A stretch of DNA of 50,108 nucleotides from Actinomycetes bacterium (GTDB taxonomy: Bacteria; Actinomycetota; Actinomycetes; Propionibacteriales; Nocardioidaceae), in NCBI GenBank assembly GCA_023460975.1, contig JAEWOG010000037.1, positions 1-50,108 of the forward strand. The letters are read 5' to 3'. Both the position numbers and the translations under genes were made by a program. The notes beneath the pieces are model-generated. The model was not told the DNA's origin. It saw only the letters and a list, made by a program, of their open reading frames with translations, and ran no database searches. Shown here piece after piece: positions 25,242 through 34,002 of the stretch (its first letter is position 1; every line of letters begins with the position of its first letter).

Positions 25242-25463
25242 ATGACCGAGGATCACACCACCAGCCGGGCTCGGGGCCAGTCGATGAGGCCTCGTGGCGT
25301 CTCGCGTGACGAGCGCGGCATCACCACCGCCGAGTACGCCGTGGGCACCGCCGCGGGCGCGGGCTTCGCGGCGCTGCTCTATCGGCTCCTGAGCGGGGGA
25401 TTCGGCAATGACCTGCTCGAGTCCCTCTTCGACCACGTCATGGGTCTGCTGGGGATCCGGTGA
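25242..25463 (+). CDS. Flp-type pilin (DUF4244)
   Basis: 73 residues, corresponding to Rv3656c. After a charged leader comes the prepilin-like cleavage region DERGITTAEYAVG, with Glu at +5 of the mature part, then a hydrophobic helix and a short tail. This is the major subunit of the Tad pilus. Ribosome site GAGGA precedes the ATG. The stop overlaps the tadE start. Confidence 0.87.
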   Translation: MTEDHTTSRARGQSMRPRGVSRDERGITTAEYAVGTAAGAGFAALLYRLLSGGFGNDLLESLFDHVMGLLGIR

Positions 25464-25822
25464 CCCGGGGGCGTGGTGAGAGGGGCGCGGTCACCGCCGA
25501 ACTGGCCATGGGCCTGCCGTTGCTGGTGGCGCTGACGCTGTGCCTGGTCTGGCTGCTGTCGCTGGCGGCCGGTCAGGTGCGCGTCGTCGACGCGGCCCGC
25601 GAGGCGGCCCGGCTCGTGGCGCGAGGCGACGATCCCGAGCAGGCTCGTGGGCTCGCCGAGCGCATCGCCCCCGACGGCGTCGCCGTGGAGATCAGCCGAG
25701 ACGGCGACTGGGTGGTGGTGCGCGCCAGCGTGCGCGTGGAGCCGTTCGACTCGGCCCTCGGCCGCCTCGGCGCCGTCACGCTGAGTGCCGAGTCGACCGC
25801 GGCAGCCGAGTCGCCTCGATGA
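25460..25822 (+). CDS. tadE: TadE family pseudopilin-like protein
   Basis: 120 residues (Rv3655c-like). An N-terminal ERGAVTAELAMGLPLLVAL segment combines a prepilin-like site and a single transmembrane helix, followed by a small extracellular domain (RVVDAAREAARLVARGD). It is coupled to its neighbours by 4-nt overlaps. Probably a minor pilus subunit or assembly factor. Confidence 0.86.
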   Translation: MTRGRGERGAVTAELAMGLPLLVALTLCLVWLLSLAAGQVRVVDAAREAARLVARGDDPEQARGLAERIAPDGVAVEISRDGDWVVVRASVRVEPFDSALGRLGAVTLSAESTAAAESPR

Positions 25823-26178
25823 GGCCCCGCGGTGACGGCGAGCGGGGAGCCGCCACGGTCGTGGTGGTGGCGATGGCGTCCGTGCTGCTGATGGCGAGCC
25901 TCGCGGTGGCTGGGACGGGGGCGTTGGTGGTGGCGCACCGGCGTACCCAGGCGGGGGCCGACCTGGTGGCGCTCGCGGCCGCAGGCGCCTTGGTGGGGGG
26001 CCAGGATGCCTGCGGACGGGCCGCCGAGGCTGCCGCGCGCAACGACGTGAGCGTTGCGACGTGTGTGCTCGAGGGTGAGGCCGTGCGCGTCGAGGTCACC
26101 GCGCCCGGTCCTCGCCTGCTCGGCGCGCGGCCGACGATGCGGGCGAGCGCACGTGCCGGCCCCTCGGGGGGTTCCTCA
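25819..26178 (+). CDS. Rv3654c-like TadE-like protein, 3' end unresolved
   Basis: The ATG overlaps the tadE stop (ATGA). Residues 1-114 match the helicase/secretion-neighbourhood TadE-like family: GERGAATVVVVAMASVLLMA (cleavage site and helix) then HRRTQAGADLVALAAAGAL and a Cys pair (C65, C82). The family normally ends about here. In this sequence no in-frame stop follows until 28197, antisense through most of the helicase gene. The coordinate given is the end of the supported region, not a stop codon. Confidence 0.65.
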
Positions 26179-28506
26179 GGGCGCGGAGGTCAACAACACC
26201 TCGAGCAGCCGTACGGCTCCGGCCTTGTCGAGCGGATTGTTCTGGTTGCCGCACTTGGGCGACTGGATGCAGGAAGGGCATCCGCTCGCGCACTCGCAGG
26301 AGGTGATGGTGTCGAGGGTGGCGCGCAGCCACGGTGCGGCAGAGTGGTAGCCACGCTCCGCGAAGCCGGCCCCGCCCTGGTGGCCGTCGTGGACGAAGAC
26401 CGTCAGTTGACCGGTGTCGGCGTGCAGGGCCGTCGACACTCCGCCGATGTCCCAACGGTCGCACGTCGCAAACAGCGGCAGAAGCCCGATCGAGCAGTGC
26501 TCCGCCGCGTGGGCGGCCCCGGGCAGGTCTGCTGCCGCGAGCCCGGACTCGGCGATGAGATCGGCGGGGACGGTCCACCACACGGCACTCGTGCGCAACG
26601 TCCGCTCCGGCAGGTCGAGCGGCTCCTCGGCCACCACCTCACCCGAGGGCTGGCGCCTGACCAGGAAGGAGACAACCTGCTGGCTCACATCGACCTCGCC
26701 GACGTGGAGGCGACAGCCACCCCAGTCCACGGATTCACGCGTGGTGACGATGCTGATGTCGGTGACCTCGCGGGCCGAGGTCGAGTAGGCCACGTCCTCG
26801 CGGTGCATGCTCGCCACGTGCTCGTCGAGGTCGAGGGAGTCCACGATCCACGTCTCGCCGCGGTGCACGTAGACGGCGCCGGGATGGGCCTGGCTGTGCG
26901 CCGCCGCCCCGTTGACCGTGCCGACCACGCGCCCGGTGTCCTGCTCGACCAGTTGCACCGGGGCCCCGCCTGCGGAACGGATGTCGGTCATGTCCGCGGC
27001 GCGACGCCGGTCGGTCCAGAACCAGCCGCGGGGGCGGCGCCGCAGCATCCCGCTCGACGTCAACTCGTCCAGCACCGCGCCGGCCCCGTCGCCGAACAGC
27101 GGCAGGTCGGCCTCCGTCAGCGGGAACTCCTGGGCCGCCGCGCACAGGTGCGGGGCGAGGACGTACGGGTTCGAGGTGTCGAACACCGTCGCCTCCACGG
27201 GCCGCCCCAGCAGCGACTCGGGGTGGGTGACCAGGTAGGTGTCGAGCGGATCGTCGCGGGCCACCAGCACCGCCAGCGCATCCTCCGCCCCGCGTCCGGC
27301 CCGACCCACCTGCTGCCAGAACGCCGCCCGCGTGCCCGGGAAGCCCGCGATCAGGACGGCGTCGAGACCGGAGATGTCGATGCCCAGCTCGAGCGCGTTC
27401 GTCGCCGCCAGCCCGACGAGTTCGCCGGAGCGCAGCGACGCTTCCAGGGCGCGGCGCTCCTCGGGCAGGTAGCCGCCGCGGTAGGCGGCGATCCGCCCCG
27501 GCAACGAGTCGTCGACCTCCGCGAGCAGTTCCGCGGTGGTGAGGGCGACCTGTTCGACACCGCGACGCGAGCGTACGAACGCCAGCGTCCGCACGTCCTC
27601 AGCCACCAGGTCGGCCAGCAGGTCGGCGACCTCGGAAGACGCCGCGCGCCGCACCGGCGCGCCGTTCTCCCCCTCGTGGGAGGTGAACGGAGGCTCCCAC
27701 AGGGCCACGGCGACCTGTCCGCGCGGCGACCCGTCGCCGGTGACGGCGAGGACGTCGTGACCCGTCAGCCGCTGCCCGGTCACCTCGGGTTCGGCGGTGG
27801 TGGCGGAGGCGAGGACGAACACGGGCTCGGAGCCGTACGCCGCGCACACCCGCCGCAGTCGACGCAGCACCTGGGCCACATGGGCGCCGAAGACCCCGCG
27901 GTAGTGGTGGGCTTCGTCGACGACCACGTAGGCCAGCCGACCGAAGAAGTCGGACCAGCGGTGATGCCCGGGCAGCAGCGAACGGTGGAGCATGTCGGGG
28001 TTGGTGAGCACGTACTCGCCGTGGTCCCGGGTCCACTCCCGTTGTTCGGGGGGCGAATCGCCGTCGTGCGTCGAGATCCGTACGTCGAGCCCGAGGCCGC
28101 GCAGGGTGGCGTACTGGTCGTGCGCCAGCGCCTTGGTCGGTGCCAGATAGAGGGTCGTGGCGCCGCGTTCGCCGCGGCGACCACGTGCGGCCAGTGATGC
28201 GGACAGCGCGGGGACCTGGTAGGCCAGCGACTTGCCCGACGCGGTCCCCGTGGACAGGGCGACGTGCTGTCCAGCGTGCAGCGCGTCAGCGGCTGCGGCC
28301 TGGTGCTGCCACAGCTGCGACACGCCGTGACGGCCGTACGCCTCGCGCACCTCGCCGGGCACCCAATCGGGCCACGGGGCGGTCCGTGCATCCCGGGCCG
28401 GGAGGACCGCGAGGTGCTTCAGGCGACCCTGCCGACCGGGGACGGCCACGAGCCTGTCGACGAGACCGGTGACCCCTGCGCCTTGCGTCGCCGCCACACC
28501 ACTCAC
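26176..28506 (-). CDS. DEAD/DEAH-box helicase with DUF1998 domain (MrfA/YprA-like)
   Basis: 776 residues. Helicase motifs: GTASGKSLAYQVP (I), LAPTKALAHDQ (Ia), VVDEAHHYRG (II), LASATT (III) and QQVGRAGR (VI). The C-terminal DUF1998/MZB region holds four cysteines in CECASGCPSC and PKCG, a zinc site typical of MrfA, which acts in mitomycin lesion repair. Orthologous to Rv3649 and SCO3550 by context. The GTG at 28506 is 6 nt after GAGACT, a likely -10 box; the open frame upstream to 28704 is not conserved. Divergent from bldG. Confidence 0.92.
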   Translation of the reverse strand: MSGVAATQGAGVTGLVDRLVAVPGRQGRLKHLAVLPARDARTAPWPDWVPGEVREAYGRHGVSQLWQHQAAAADALHAGQHVALSTGTASGKSLAYQVPALSASLAARGRRGERGATTLYLAPTKALAHDQYATLRGLGLDVRISTHDGDSPPEQREWTRDHGEYVLTNPDMLHRSLLPGHHRWSDFFGRLAYVVVDEAHHYRGVFGAHVAQVLRRLRRVCAAYGSEPVFVLASATTAEPEVTGQRLTGHDVLAVTGDGSPRGQVAVALWEPPFTSHEGENGAPVRRAASSEVADLLADLVAEDVRTLAFVRSRRGVEQVALTTAELLAEVDDSLPGRIAAYRGGYLPEERRALEASLRSGELVGLAATNALELGIDISGLDAVLIAGFPGTRAAFWQQVGRAGRGAEDALAVLVARDDPLDTYLVTHPESLLGRPVEATVFDTSNPYVLAPHLCAAAQEFPLTEADLPLFGDGAGAVLDELTSSGMLRRRPRGWFWTDRRRAADMTDIRSAGGAPVQLVEQDTGRVVGTVNGAAAHSQAHPGAVYVHRGETWIVDSLDLDEHVASMHREDVAYSTSAREVTDISIVTTRESVDWGGCRLHVGEVDVSQQVVSFLVRRQPSGEVVAEEPLDLPERTLRTSAVWWTVPADLIAESGLAAADLPGAAHAAEHCSIGLLPLFATCDRWDIGGVSTALHADTGQLTVFVHDGHQGGAGFAERGYHSAAPWLRATLDTITSCECASGCPSCIQSPKCGNQNNPLDKAGAVRLLEVLLTSAP

Positions 28507-28564
28507 GCCCCGAGTCTCGCACTCGCCTGTGACGCCCGTACGGAAGCGGTGTGCCGTTGCGGGT

Positions 28565-28638
28565 GTGAGCGCTGACTCACGGGGTAGGGTCGGGCATGGT
28601 TTGATAAGGGCCGACAGCGTGTCCGCTGGTGGACACGC
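28565..28638 (+). promoter_or_regulatory. bldG promoter, dyad and leader hairpin
   Basis: TAGGGT (28585-28590) is a likely -10 box. Immediately upstream is the dyad GTGAG-CGCTGA-CTCAC (28565-28580). In the leader, GCGTGTCC (28617-28624) pairs with GGACACGC (28631-28638). This implies an untranslated leader of about 90 nt, unlike the many leaderless genes here. Confidence 0.45.
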
Positions 28639-28684
28639 GTCCGTCCGGACTGTGCACTTTTGTTTCGGGGAGCTGGAGTAAGTC

Positions 28685-29017
28685 GTGGATCTGACCCTTG
28701 CCACTCGCGAGGAGGACGGCCGCGCCGTCGTGGCGGTCGGCGGCGAGATCGACGTCTACACCGCACCCCGACTCCGCGACCGGATCTCGGAGCTCGTTGC
28801 GGCCGGCAGCTATGACATCGTCATCGACCTTGAGGCCGTCGAGTTCCTCGACTCCACGGGCCTGGGGGTCCTGGTCGGTGGCCTGAAGAAGGTCCGCGCT
28901 CACGACGGTTCGCTCGAGCTCATCTGCACGCAGGAGCGCCTGCTCAAGATCTTCCGGATCACGGGTCTGGCCAAGGTGTTCGTCATCAGCGACTCGCTGG
29001 CGCCCGCCAGCAACTGA
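28685..29017 (+). CDS. bldG: BldG-like anti-sigma factor antagonist (STAS)
   Basis: 110 residues, a single STAS domain. The phosphorylatable serine is Ser57 in EFLDSTGLGVLVGGLK, the same number as in Streptomyces BldG. It would release a sigma factor by binding an anti-sigma kinase when unphosphorylated. The helicase upstream and hppA downstream match the SCO3550-bldG-hppA order, but the RsbW-like kinase gene found next to bldG in Streptomyces is absent here. GTG start with GGAG upstream. Confidence 0.9.
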   Translation: MDLTLATREEDGRAVVAVGGEIDVYTAPRLRDRISELVAAGSYDIVIDLEAVEFLDSTGLGVLVGGLKKVRAHDGSLELICTQERLLKIFRITGLAKVFVISDSLAPASN

Positions 29018-29035
29018 GCGCCGCTTCCTCCTTCC

Positions 29036-29063
29036 ACGCCCCTCCCGGACCCGGGTGGGGCGT
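29036..29063 (+). terminator. Terminator after bldG
   Basis: ACGCCCCTCCCGG (29036-29048) pairs with CCGGGTGGGGCGT (29051-29063), 12 of 13 bp, followed by TG and then TC. Confidence 0.65.
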
Positions 29064-29100
29064 TGTCATCGTGCCCTCCGACGCGCCCAAGAATCATGGG

Positions 29101-29129
29101 GTGTGATCCGGCTCACACACCGCTAGGCT
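29101..29129 (+). promoter_or_regulatory. hppA promoter with perfect CRP operator
   Basis: GTGTGA-TCCGGC-TCACAC (29101-29118) contains a perfect TGTGA-N6-TCACA and is an 18-bp dyad. TAGGCT (29124-29129) is the likely -10 box. The operator covers the -35 position, so CRP would either repress or replace -35 contacts. Confidence 0.7.
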
Positions 29130-29183
29130 GCGGCCACCTGCAGTGCAACCAACCAGTGCTCAACCCCCGATCGGGAGGAACGC

Positions 29184-31475
29184 ATGACGGTGACATCGAT
29201 GGTCGTCGAGCCGGAACTCAGCGGAACGAACCTCGTCCTGGTGGTGGTCGTCGCGGCGATCGCCCTCTGCGCTCTCGCACTCGCCGCGGTCTTCCGCGGT
29301 CAAGTGCTCAAGGCGGCCGAGGGCACCGAGAACATGAAACGGATCGCCCAGGCGGTACAGGAGGGCGCCAACGCCTACCTGACCCGCCAGTTCCGTACGT
29401 TGGGCATCTTCGCGGCCCTCGCCTTCGTCATCCTGCTGGCCCTGCCGGCCGACGAGATGGCCGTACGCATCGGGCGCTCGGTGTTCTTCCTGCTCGGAGC
29501 AGGGTTCTCCGCCGCCATCGGATATCTCGGCATGAGCCTCGCCGTGCGCGCCAACCTGCGCGTCGCCGCGGCCGCGGAGACCGAGGGGCGCGACTCCGCG
29601 ATGACCATCGGGTTCCGCACCGGCGCCTTCGTCGGCATGGCCACCGTGGGACTCGGTCTGCTGGGCGCCTCCACGGTCGTCCTGATCTTCCGCGACGAGG
29701 CGGCGCACGTCCTGGAGGGCTTCGGCTTCGGCGCCGCTCTGCTGGCGATGTTCATGCGCGTCGGTGGCGGCATCTTCACCAAGGCGGCCGACGTGGGCGC
29801 CGACCTCGTCGGCAAGGTCGAGCACAACATCCCCGAGGACGATCCTCGCAACGCGGCCACGATTGCCGACAACGTGGGCGACAACGTGGGCGACTGCGCC
29901 GGCATGGCCGCCGACCTGTTCGAGTCGTACGCGGTCACCCTGGTGGCGGCCCTCATCCTGGGCTCGCAGGCCTTCGGTGACGCAGGGCTGGTCTTCCCGC
30001 TGCTGATCCCCGCGATCGGCGCCCTGACGGCCGTCCTCGGCATCTTCATCACCAAGCCCCGGGCCGGCGAGAACGGGCTCACCACTATCAACCGTGCCTT
30101 CTACATCTCCGCCGCGGTCGGCGCGGTGGCGTGTGTGGTCCTCGCGTACGTCTATCTGCCCTCGAGCTTCAGCGAGTTCGCCAACATCACTGGCACCGAC
30201 ATGGCGGGTGCCGAGGGTGACCCGCGCTTCATCGCCTCTGCCGCCGTGGTCATCGGCGTCGTCATGGCGGCGGCGATCCTTGCGCTCACCGGCTACTACA
30301 CCGGCACGGAGCACGAGCCGGTCAAGGGCGTCGGGCGTACGTCCCTGACGGGCGCCGCGACCGTGATCCTGTCCGGCCTGGGGGTCGGGTTCGAGTCTGC
30401 GGTCTACACGACGCTGGTCATCGGCGCCGCGGTGTTCGGCGGCTTCCTGCTCGGCGGGGCGACCCTGACCGTCTCGCTCTTCGCCGTCGCCCTGGCTGGG
30501 TGCGGCCTGCTCACCACCGTCGGCGTGATCGTCGCGATGGACACCTTCGGGCCGGTCTCCGACAACGCCCAGGGCATCGCCGAGATGTCGGGCGACGTGA
30601 GCGAGGAGGGGGCGCAGATCCTCACCGAGCTCGACGCCGTCGGCAACACCACCAAGGCCATCACCAAGGGCATCGCGATCGCCACGGCCGTCCTGGCGGC
30701 CACCGCGCTGTTCGGGTCGTACGCCACCTCGGTCTACACGGCGTACGCCGAGTCCGGTGCCACGGAGGCGCTGGACTTCACCGTGTTCAGCCCCGTGATC
30801 CTAGTCGGCATCCTGATCGGTGCCGCGGTGGTGTTCCTCTTCTCGGGCCTGGCGATCAACGCCGTGGGCCGGGCTGCGGGTGCGGTCGTGATGGAGGTTC
30901 GTCGCCAGTTCCGCGAGATCCCCGGGATCATGGAGGGGACGGGCCGCCCGGAGTACGGCAAGGTCGTCGACATCGTGACCCGCGACTCGCTGCGCGAACT
31001 CGTCACTCCCGGGGTGCTGGCAGTCATGGCCCCGATCGCCGTGGGCTTCGGCCTGGGCGTGGAGGCGCTGGCCGGGTTCCTGGCGGGAGCGATCGGCGCC
31101 GGCACCCTGATGGCGGTCTTCCTGGCCAACGCGGGCGGTGCGTGGGACAACGCCAAGAAGCTGGTCGAGGACGGCCACCACGGCGGCAAGGGATCGGACG
31201 CCCACGCCGCCACGGTGATCGGTGACACCGTCGGCGACCCGTTCAAGGACACCGCCGGTCCCGCGATCAACCCGCTCATCAAGGTGATGAACCTCGTCTC
31301 GCTGCTGATCGCGAGCGCGGTCGTGTCCCTGTCGATGGGGTCGGACTCCAACGACCTGGTGCGCTACCTGATCGCCGCCGCGGCCCTGGTCGTGATCGTC
31401 GTCGTGGTCGCGGCATCCAAGCGTCGCGAGTCCGGGCTGGTCGACGAGAGCGCCACCGAGTCCGTCTCGGCCTGA
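29184..31475 (+). CDS. hppA: Membrane H+-translocating pyrophosphatase, K+-independent type
   Basis: 763 residues with about sixteen transmembrane helices. It hydrolyses pyrophosphate and pumps protons. Active-site motifs are ADVGADLVGKVE, EDDPRN, DNVGDNVGDCAGMAADLFE and DNAQGIAEMS, plus the C-terminal GDTVGDPFKDTAGPA. The segment GNTTKAITKG has Lys491 where K+-dependent enzymes have Ala, so it should be K+-independent. Ribosome site GGGAGGA precedes the ATG. It may draw on the pyrophosphate released by acetyl-CoA synthetase; both genes carry CRP-like sites. Confidence 0.96.
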   Translation: MTVTSMVVEPELSGTNLVLVVVVAAIALCALALAAVFRGQVLKAAEGTENMKRIAQAVQEGANAYLTRQFRTLGIFAALAFVILLALPADEMAVRIGRSVFFLLGAGFSAAIGYLGMSLAVRANLRVAAAAETEGRDSAMTIGFRTGAFVGMATVGLGLLGASTVVLIFRDEAAHVLEGFGFGAALLAMFMRVGGGIFTKAADVGADLVGKVEHNIPEDDPRNAATIADNVGDNVGDCAGMAADLFESYAVTLVAALILGSQAFGDAGLVFPLLIPAIGALTAVLGIFITKPRAGENGLTTINRAFYISAAVGAVACVVLAYVYLPSSFSEFANITGTDMAGAEGDPRFIASAAVVIGVVMAAAILALTGYYTGTEHEPVKGVGRTSLTGAATVILSGLGVGFESAVYTTLVIGAAVFGGFLLGGATLTVSLFAVALAGCGLLTTVGVIVAMDTFGPVSDNAQGIAEMSGDVSEEGAQILTELDAVGNTTKAITKGIAIATAVLAATALFGSYATSVYTAYAESGATEALDFTVFSPVILVGILIGAAVVFLFSGLAINAVGRAAGAVVMEVRRQFREIPGIMEGTGRPEYGKVVDIVTRDSLRELVTPGVLAVMAPIAVGFGLGVEALAGFLAGAIGAGTLMAVFLANAGGAWDNAKKLVEDGHHGGKGSDAHAATVIGDTVGDPFKDTAGPAINPLIKVMNLVSLLIASAVVSLSMGSDSNDLVRYLIAAAALVVIVVVVAASKRRESGLVDESATESVSA

Positions 31476-31502
31476 GGCGCGGCCCGCTCGGCGAACCCGC
31501 CT

Positions 31503-31726
31503 GCGTCATACAAAGCGTTCCCTCGTGGGTCCGCGTCATACAAAGGGTCCCCCTGGCGGCCCGCGTCATACAAAGGCGTACCTATAGGTGCGCCTTTGTA
31601 TGACGCCTGGCCGGGCTCGGTGGGTTTGTATGACGCCTGGCCGGGTTCGGCGGGTTTGTATGACGCCTGGCGGGGATCGGCGCCTTTGTATGACGGGAGC
31701 CCAGAGACGGCGGGTTTGTATGACGC
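31503..31726. repeat. Array 2 of the TTTGTATGACGC repeat, mirror-symmetric
   Basis: Reverse units GCGTCATACAAA start at 31503, 31533 and 31563. Forward units TTTGTATGACGC start at 31595, 31625, 31655, 31685 (last base G) and 31715. The core between 31574 and 31595 is GGCGTACCTATAGGTGCGCC. The arms GCGTCATACAAAGGCG (31563-31578) and CGCCTTTGTATGACGC (31591-31606) pair perfectly, and the centre ACCTATAGGT is itself a palindrome. Three unit pairs are exactly symmetric about 31584.5. It fills the gap (31476-31830) between hppA and the lipoprotein gene; nothing else is seen there apart from a GGAG-type ribosome site. Confidence 0.95.
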
Positions 31727-31830
31727 CGAGCCCAGCGGCGGCGAGGGGGCGCATGGAGGGGGTCACTACCATCGAGGCGAGGTCAGCCTGCAGGCCGACC
31801 TGTCGCCCCCGAAGTGCCCCTGGAGAAGTC

Positions 31831-32451
31831 GTGTCCCGCATCGCCCGCGCCCTGTTGATCGCCCCCGCTGCCCTGCTCCTCGTCGCGTGCGGCGGCTCCG
31901 AGTCCTCCGAGGACCTGCCGGAGGGCGCCGACGCGTACGTCACGGCCATCGCCACGTCGATGACCGCCGGTGCTGAGGAGTCGGCGATCAGTGACGAGCA
32001 GGCGCAGTGCATCAGCGAGGGCATGGTGCGCGTGATCGGCTACGAGAACATCAAGAAGGCCGGCACGCCTGAGGAGTACGAGAAGGCCGAGGCCTCGCTC
32101 GACTTCGGCGACCTCGAGCTCACTCAGGAGCAGGGCGAGGAGATGTACGACGGCTTCGGCGAGTGCGGGGTCGACGTGCAGCAGATGATGCTCGACGAGC
32201 TCCAGAACGTGGACTCGCTCCCGGCTGAGGCCGTGGCGTGCGTCGAGGGCGTCATCACCGACGAGGCCGTACGGGAGTTCTACGTCGCGATGATGATCGG
32301 CGACTCCTCCGCCGCTGACGCGGAGCTGACCACCGGCATGCAGCAGTGCATGGCCGACGCCGCCAACGAGGCTGACCCGCAGGAGGGCGACTCCGACGAG
32401 GGCGACTCGAGCAAGCAGAACTCCGGCAAGCAGGACTCGTCCAAGAAGTGA
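31831..32451 (+). CDS. Hypothetical lipoprotein
   Basis: 206 residues. The lipobox LLVACGG gives Cys20 as lipidation site. The mature protein is very acidic, with Cys pairs in EQAQCISEG, GECGVDV, VACVEG and MQQCMAD, probably two disulfides in a small helical domain. The C-terminal 20 residues are a low-complexity charged tail (SKQNSGKQDSSKK). GTG start with GGAGAAG upstream. I recognise no family. Array 2 ends 105 bp before the start. Confidence 0.75.
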   Translation: MSRIARALLIAPAALLLVACGGSESSEDLPEGADAYVTAIATSMTAGAEESAISDEQAQCISEGMVRVIGYENIKKAGTPEEYEKAEASLDFGDLELTQEQGEEMYDGFGECGVDVQQMMLDELQNVDSLPAEAVACVEGVITDEAVREFYVAMMIGDSSAADAELTTGMQQCMADAANEADPQEGDSDEGDSSKQNSGKQDSSKK

Positions 32452-32512
32452 GGCGAGCCCGCCGAAGGTGAGCCCGTCGACGCGGCGAGTTCGGGCCTGA
32501 GAGGCTTGGGGC

Positions 32513-33961
32513 ATGAGTCTGGACTTCACCGCCCCGCTGCGTACGGCTCTGGTCGACGCGGGCTTCACCGTTGACGGGGTCGAGGACCTCCTGGGCGAGC
32601 AGGCGCACAAGGCTCTCGCGCGCAACGAGACGACGCCGGGGGTGCGAGCGACGGCGGATGGTTCGCCGCTCTCGACCCTGACCAGGCTCTTCCTCCTGCA
32701 GACCCCGGTGGACCGCGCCGACGCGGACCGGGCGCTGCCGGGTCTGGTCGATGCGCTGTGCAATGCGGGGCTGTTGGAGCAGAGCGTCAGCGAGGTGGCC
32801 GCCCGGCTCGACTGCCGGCCGTACGCCACCGACGAGGGCGACCTGTGGGTGGTCTCCGACCTCACGCCTGGGCTGGACGGCTCGCCGAACAAGGTGGGCG
32901 CCGACCACGTGCTCGGGATCTCCTCGGCGTCGACGTCCCTGGCGCAGATGACGATCCGGGACGACGTCGCCCGCGCTCTGGATCTCGGCACCGGCTGTGG
33001 CGTCCAGGCGTTGCACCTGGCCTCGCACGCCGAGCAGGTCGTGGCGACCGACGTGAACCAGCGGGCCCTGTGGATCGCGCGCATGAATGCCGCCCTCAAC
33101 GGGGTCGAGGTGGACGTGCGCGACGGCTCGTTCTGGGAGCCCGTGCGCGGTGAACGCTTTGACCTGATCGCGACCAACCCGCCGTTCGTGATCTCGCCCG
33201 CGACGGGCGAGCGGCTCGTCTACCGCGACTCCGGCCTCCCCGGTGACCGCGTGGTGGAGGACATCGTGCGCGCGGCGCCCGACCACCTCACCGACGGCGG
33301 CTGGTGCCAGGTGCTGGCCAACTGGGTCATCGAGGCGGGGCGGGGCTGGGACGAGCGTCTGGCCACCTGGCTGCGGGCCGACACCGACGCCTTCGTGGTG
33401 CAGCGTGAGGTCGTCGACCCTGCGTCGTACGTCGAGTTGTGGCTCAAGGACGCCGGCGTCCACGGCCGCCCGGACTATGCGAGCCGCTATGACACGTGGC
33501 TCAGCTGGTTCGAGGCCCAAGGCATCGAGGCCGTGGGCTTCGGGTGGATCAACGTGCGCGCAGGTGGGCGCGGCCACCACGAGCTGCTCGAGTGGCCGTA
33601 CGACGTCGAGCAGCCGGTCGCGGGCGCCTTCACGGCGTGGGCCGACGCCGCTGACGCCGTGCCCGAGGTGGACGAGGGCTCACGGCTGCGGGTGCGTACG
33701 GATGTCCAGCAGGAGACGTTCGGCGCTCCGGGCGCAGCGGACCCGACGACGGTGGTCCTGCGGCAGCAGCGCGGGCTGCGGCGGGCACGCACGGCGGACA
33801 CGGTCGAGGCGGCGCTGGTGGGTGCCTGTGATGGGGACCTGACGGTCGGGCAGATCCTGGACGCATTGGGCCACCTGCTCGAGGCGGACGCGGGTGAGCT
33901 GCGTGCCACGTACCTGCCCGTGGTGCGCGAACTGGTTGCGGAAGGCTTCCTCGAAGCCTGA
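32513..33961 (+). CDS. N6-adenine-type class I methyltransferase (SCO3545-like)
   Basis: 482 residues. An N-terminal winged-helix-like part (about 1-120) precedes a Rossmann methyltransferase with motif I LDLGTGCGVQALHLA and catalytic NPPF (ATNPPFVIS), as in PrmC/RlmG-type enzymes that methylate N6 or glutamine. A C-terminal domain of about 130 residues follows. Homologues lie close to topA in Streptomyces. The substrate is unknown. GAGGCT is 6 nt before the ATG, possibly a leaderless -10 box. Confidence 0.85.
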   Translation: MSLDFTAPLRTALVDAGFTVDGVEDLLGEQAHKALARNETTPGVRATADGSPLSTLTRLFLLQTPVDRADADRALPGLVDALCNAGLLEQSVSEVAARLDCRPYATDEGDLWVVSDLTPGLDGSPNKVGADHVLGISSASTSLAQMTIRDDVARALDLGTGCGVQALHLASHAEQVVATDVNQRALWIARMNAALNGVEVDVRDGSFWEPVRGERFDLIATNPPFVISPATGERLVYRDSGLPGDRVVEDIVRAAPDHLTDGGWCQVLANWVIEAGRGWDERLATWLRADTDAFVVQREVVDPASYVELWLKDAGVHGRPDYASRYDTWLSWFEAQGIEAVGFGWINVRAGGRGHHELLEWPYDVEQPVAGAFTAWADAADAVPEVDEGSRLRVRTDVQQETFGAPGAADPTTVVLRQQRGLRRARTADTVEAALVGACDGDLTVGQILDALGHLLEADAGELRATYLPVVRELVAEGFLEA

Positions 33962-34002
33962 GCCCAAGACCTGCGGGTGGGGAGGGTTCCTAGACTCGCT
34001 GC

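Noticed and set aside
28449..28465. Copy of the GAGCCTGTCGA repeat inside the helicase
   Set aside because: It encodes a normal part of the helicase N-terminus (LVDRLVAVP) and matches only part of the repeat.
28565..28580. CRP site upstream of bldG
   Set aside because: The dyad GTGAG-N6-CTCAC places TGTGA and TCACG 8 bp apart instead of 6, so it does not fit the CRP spacing. It may bind another factor.
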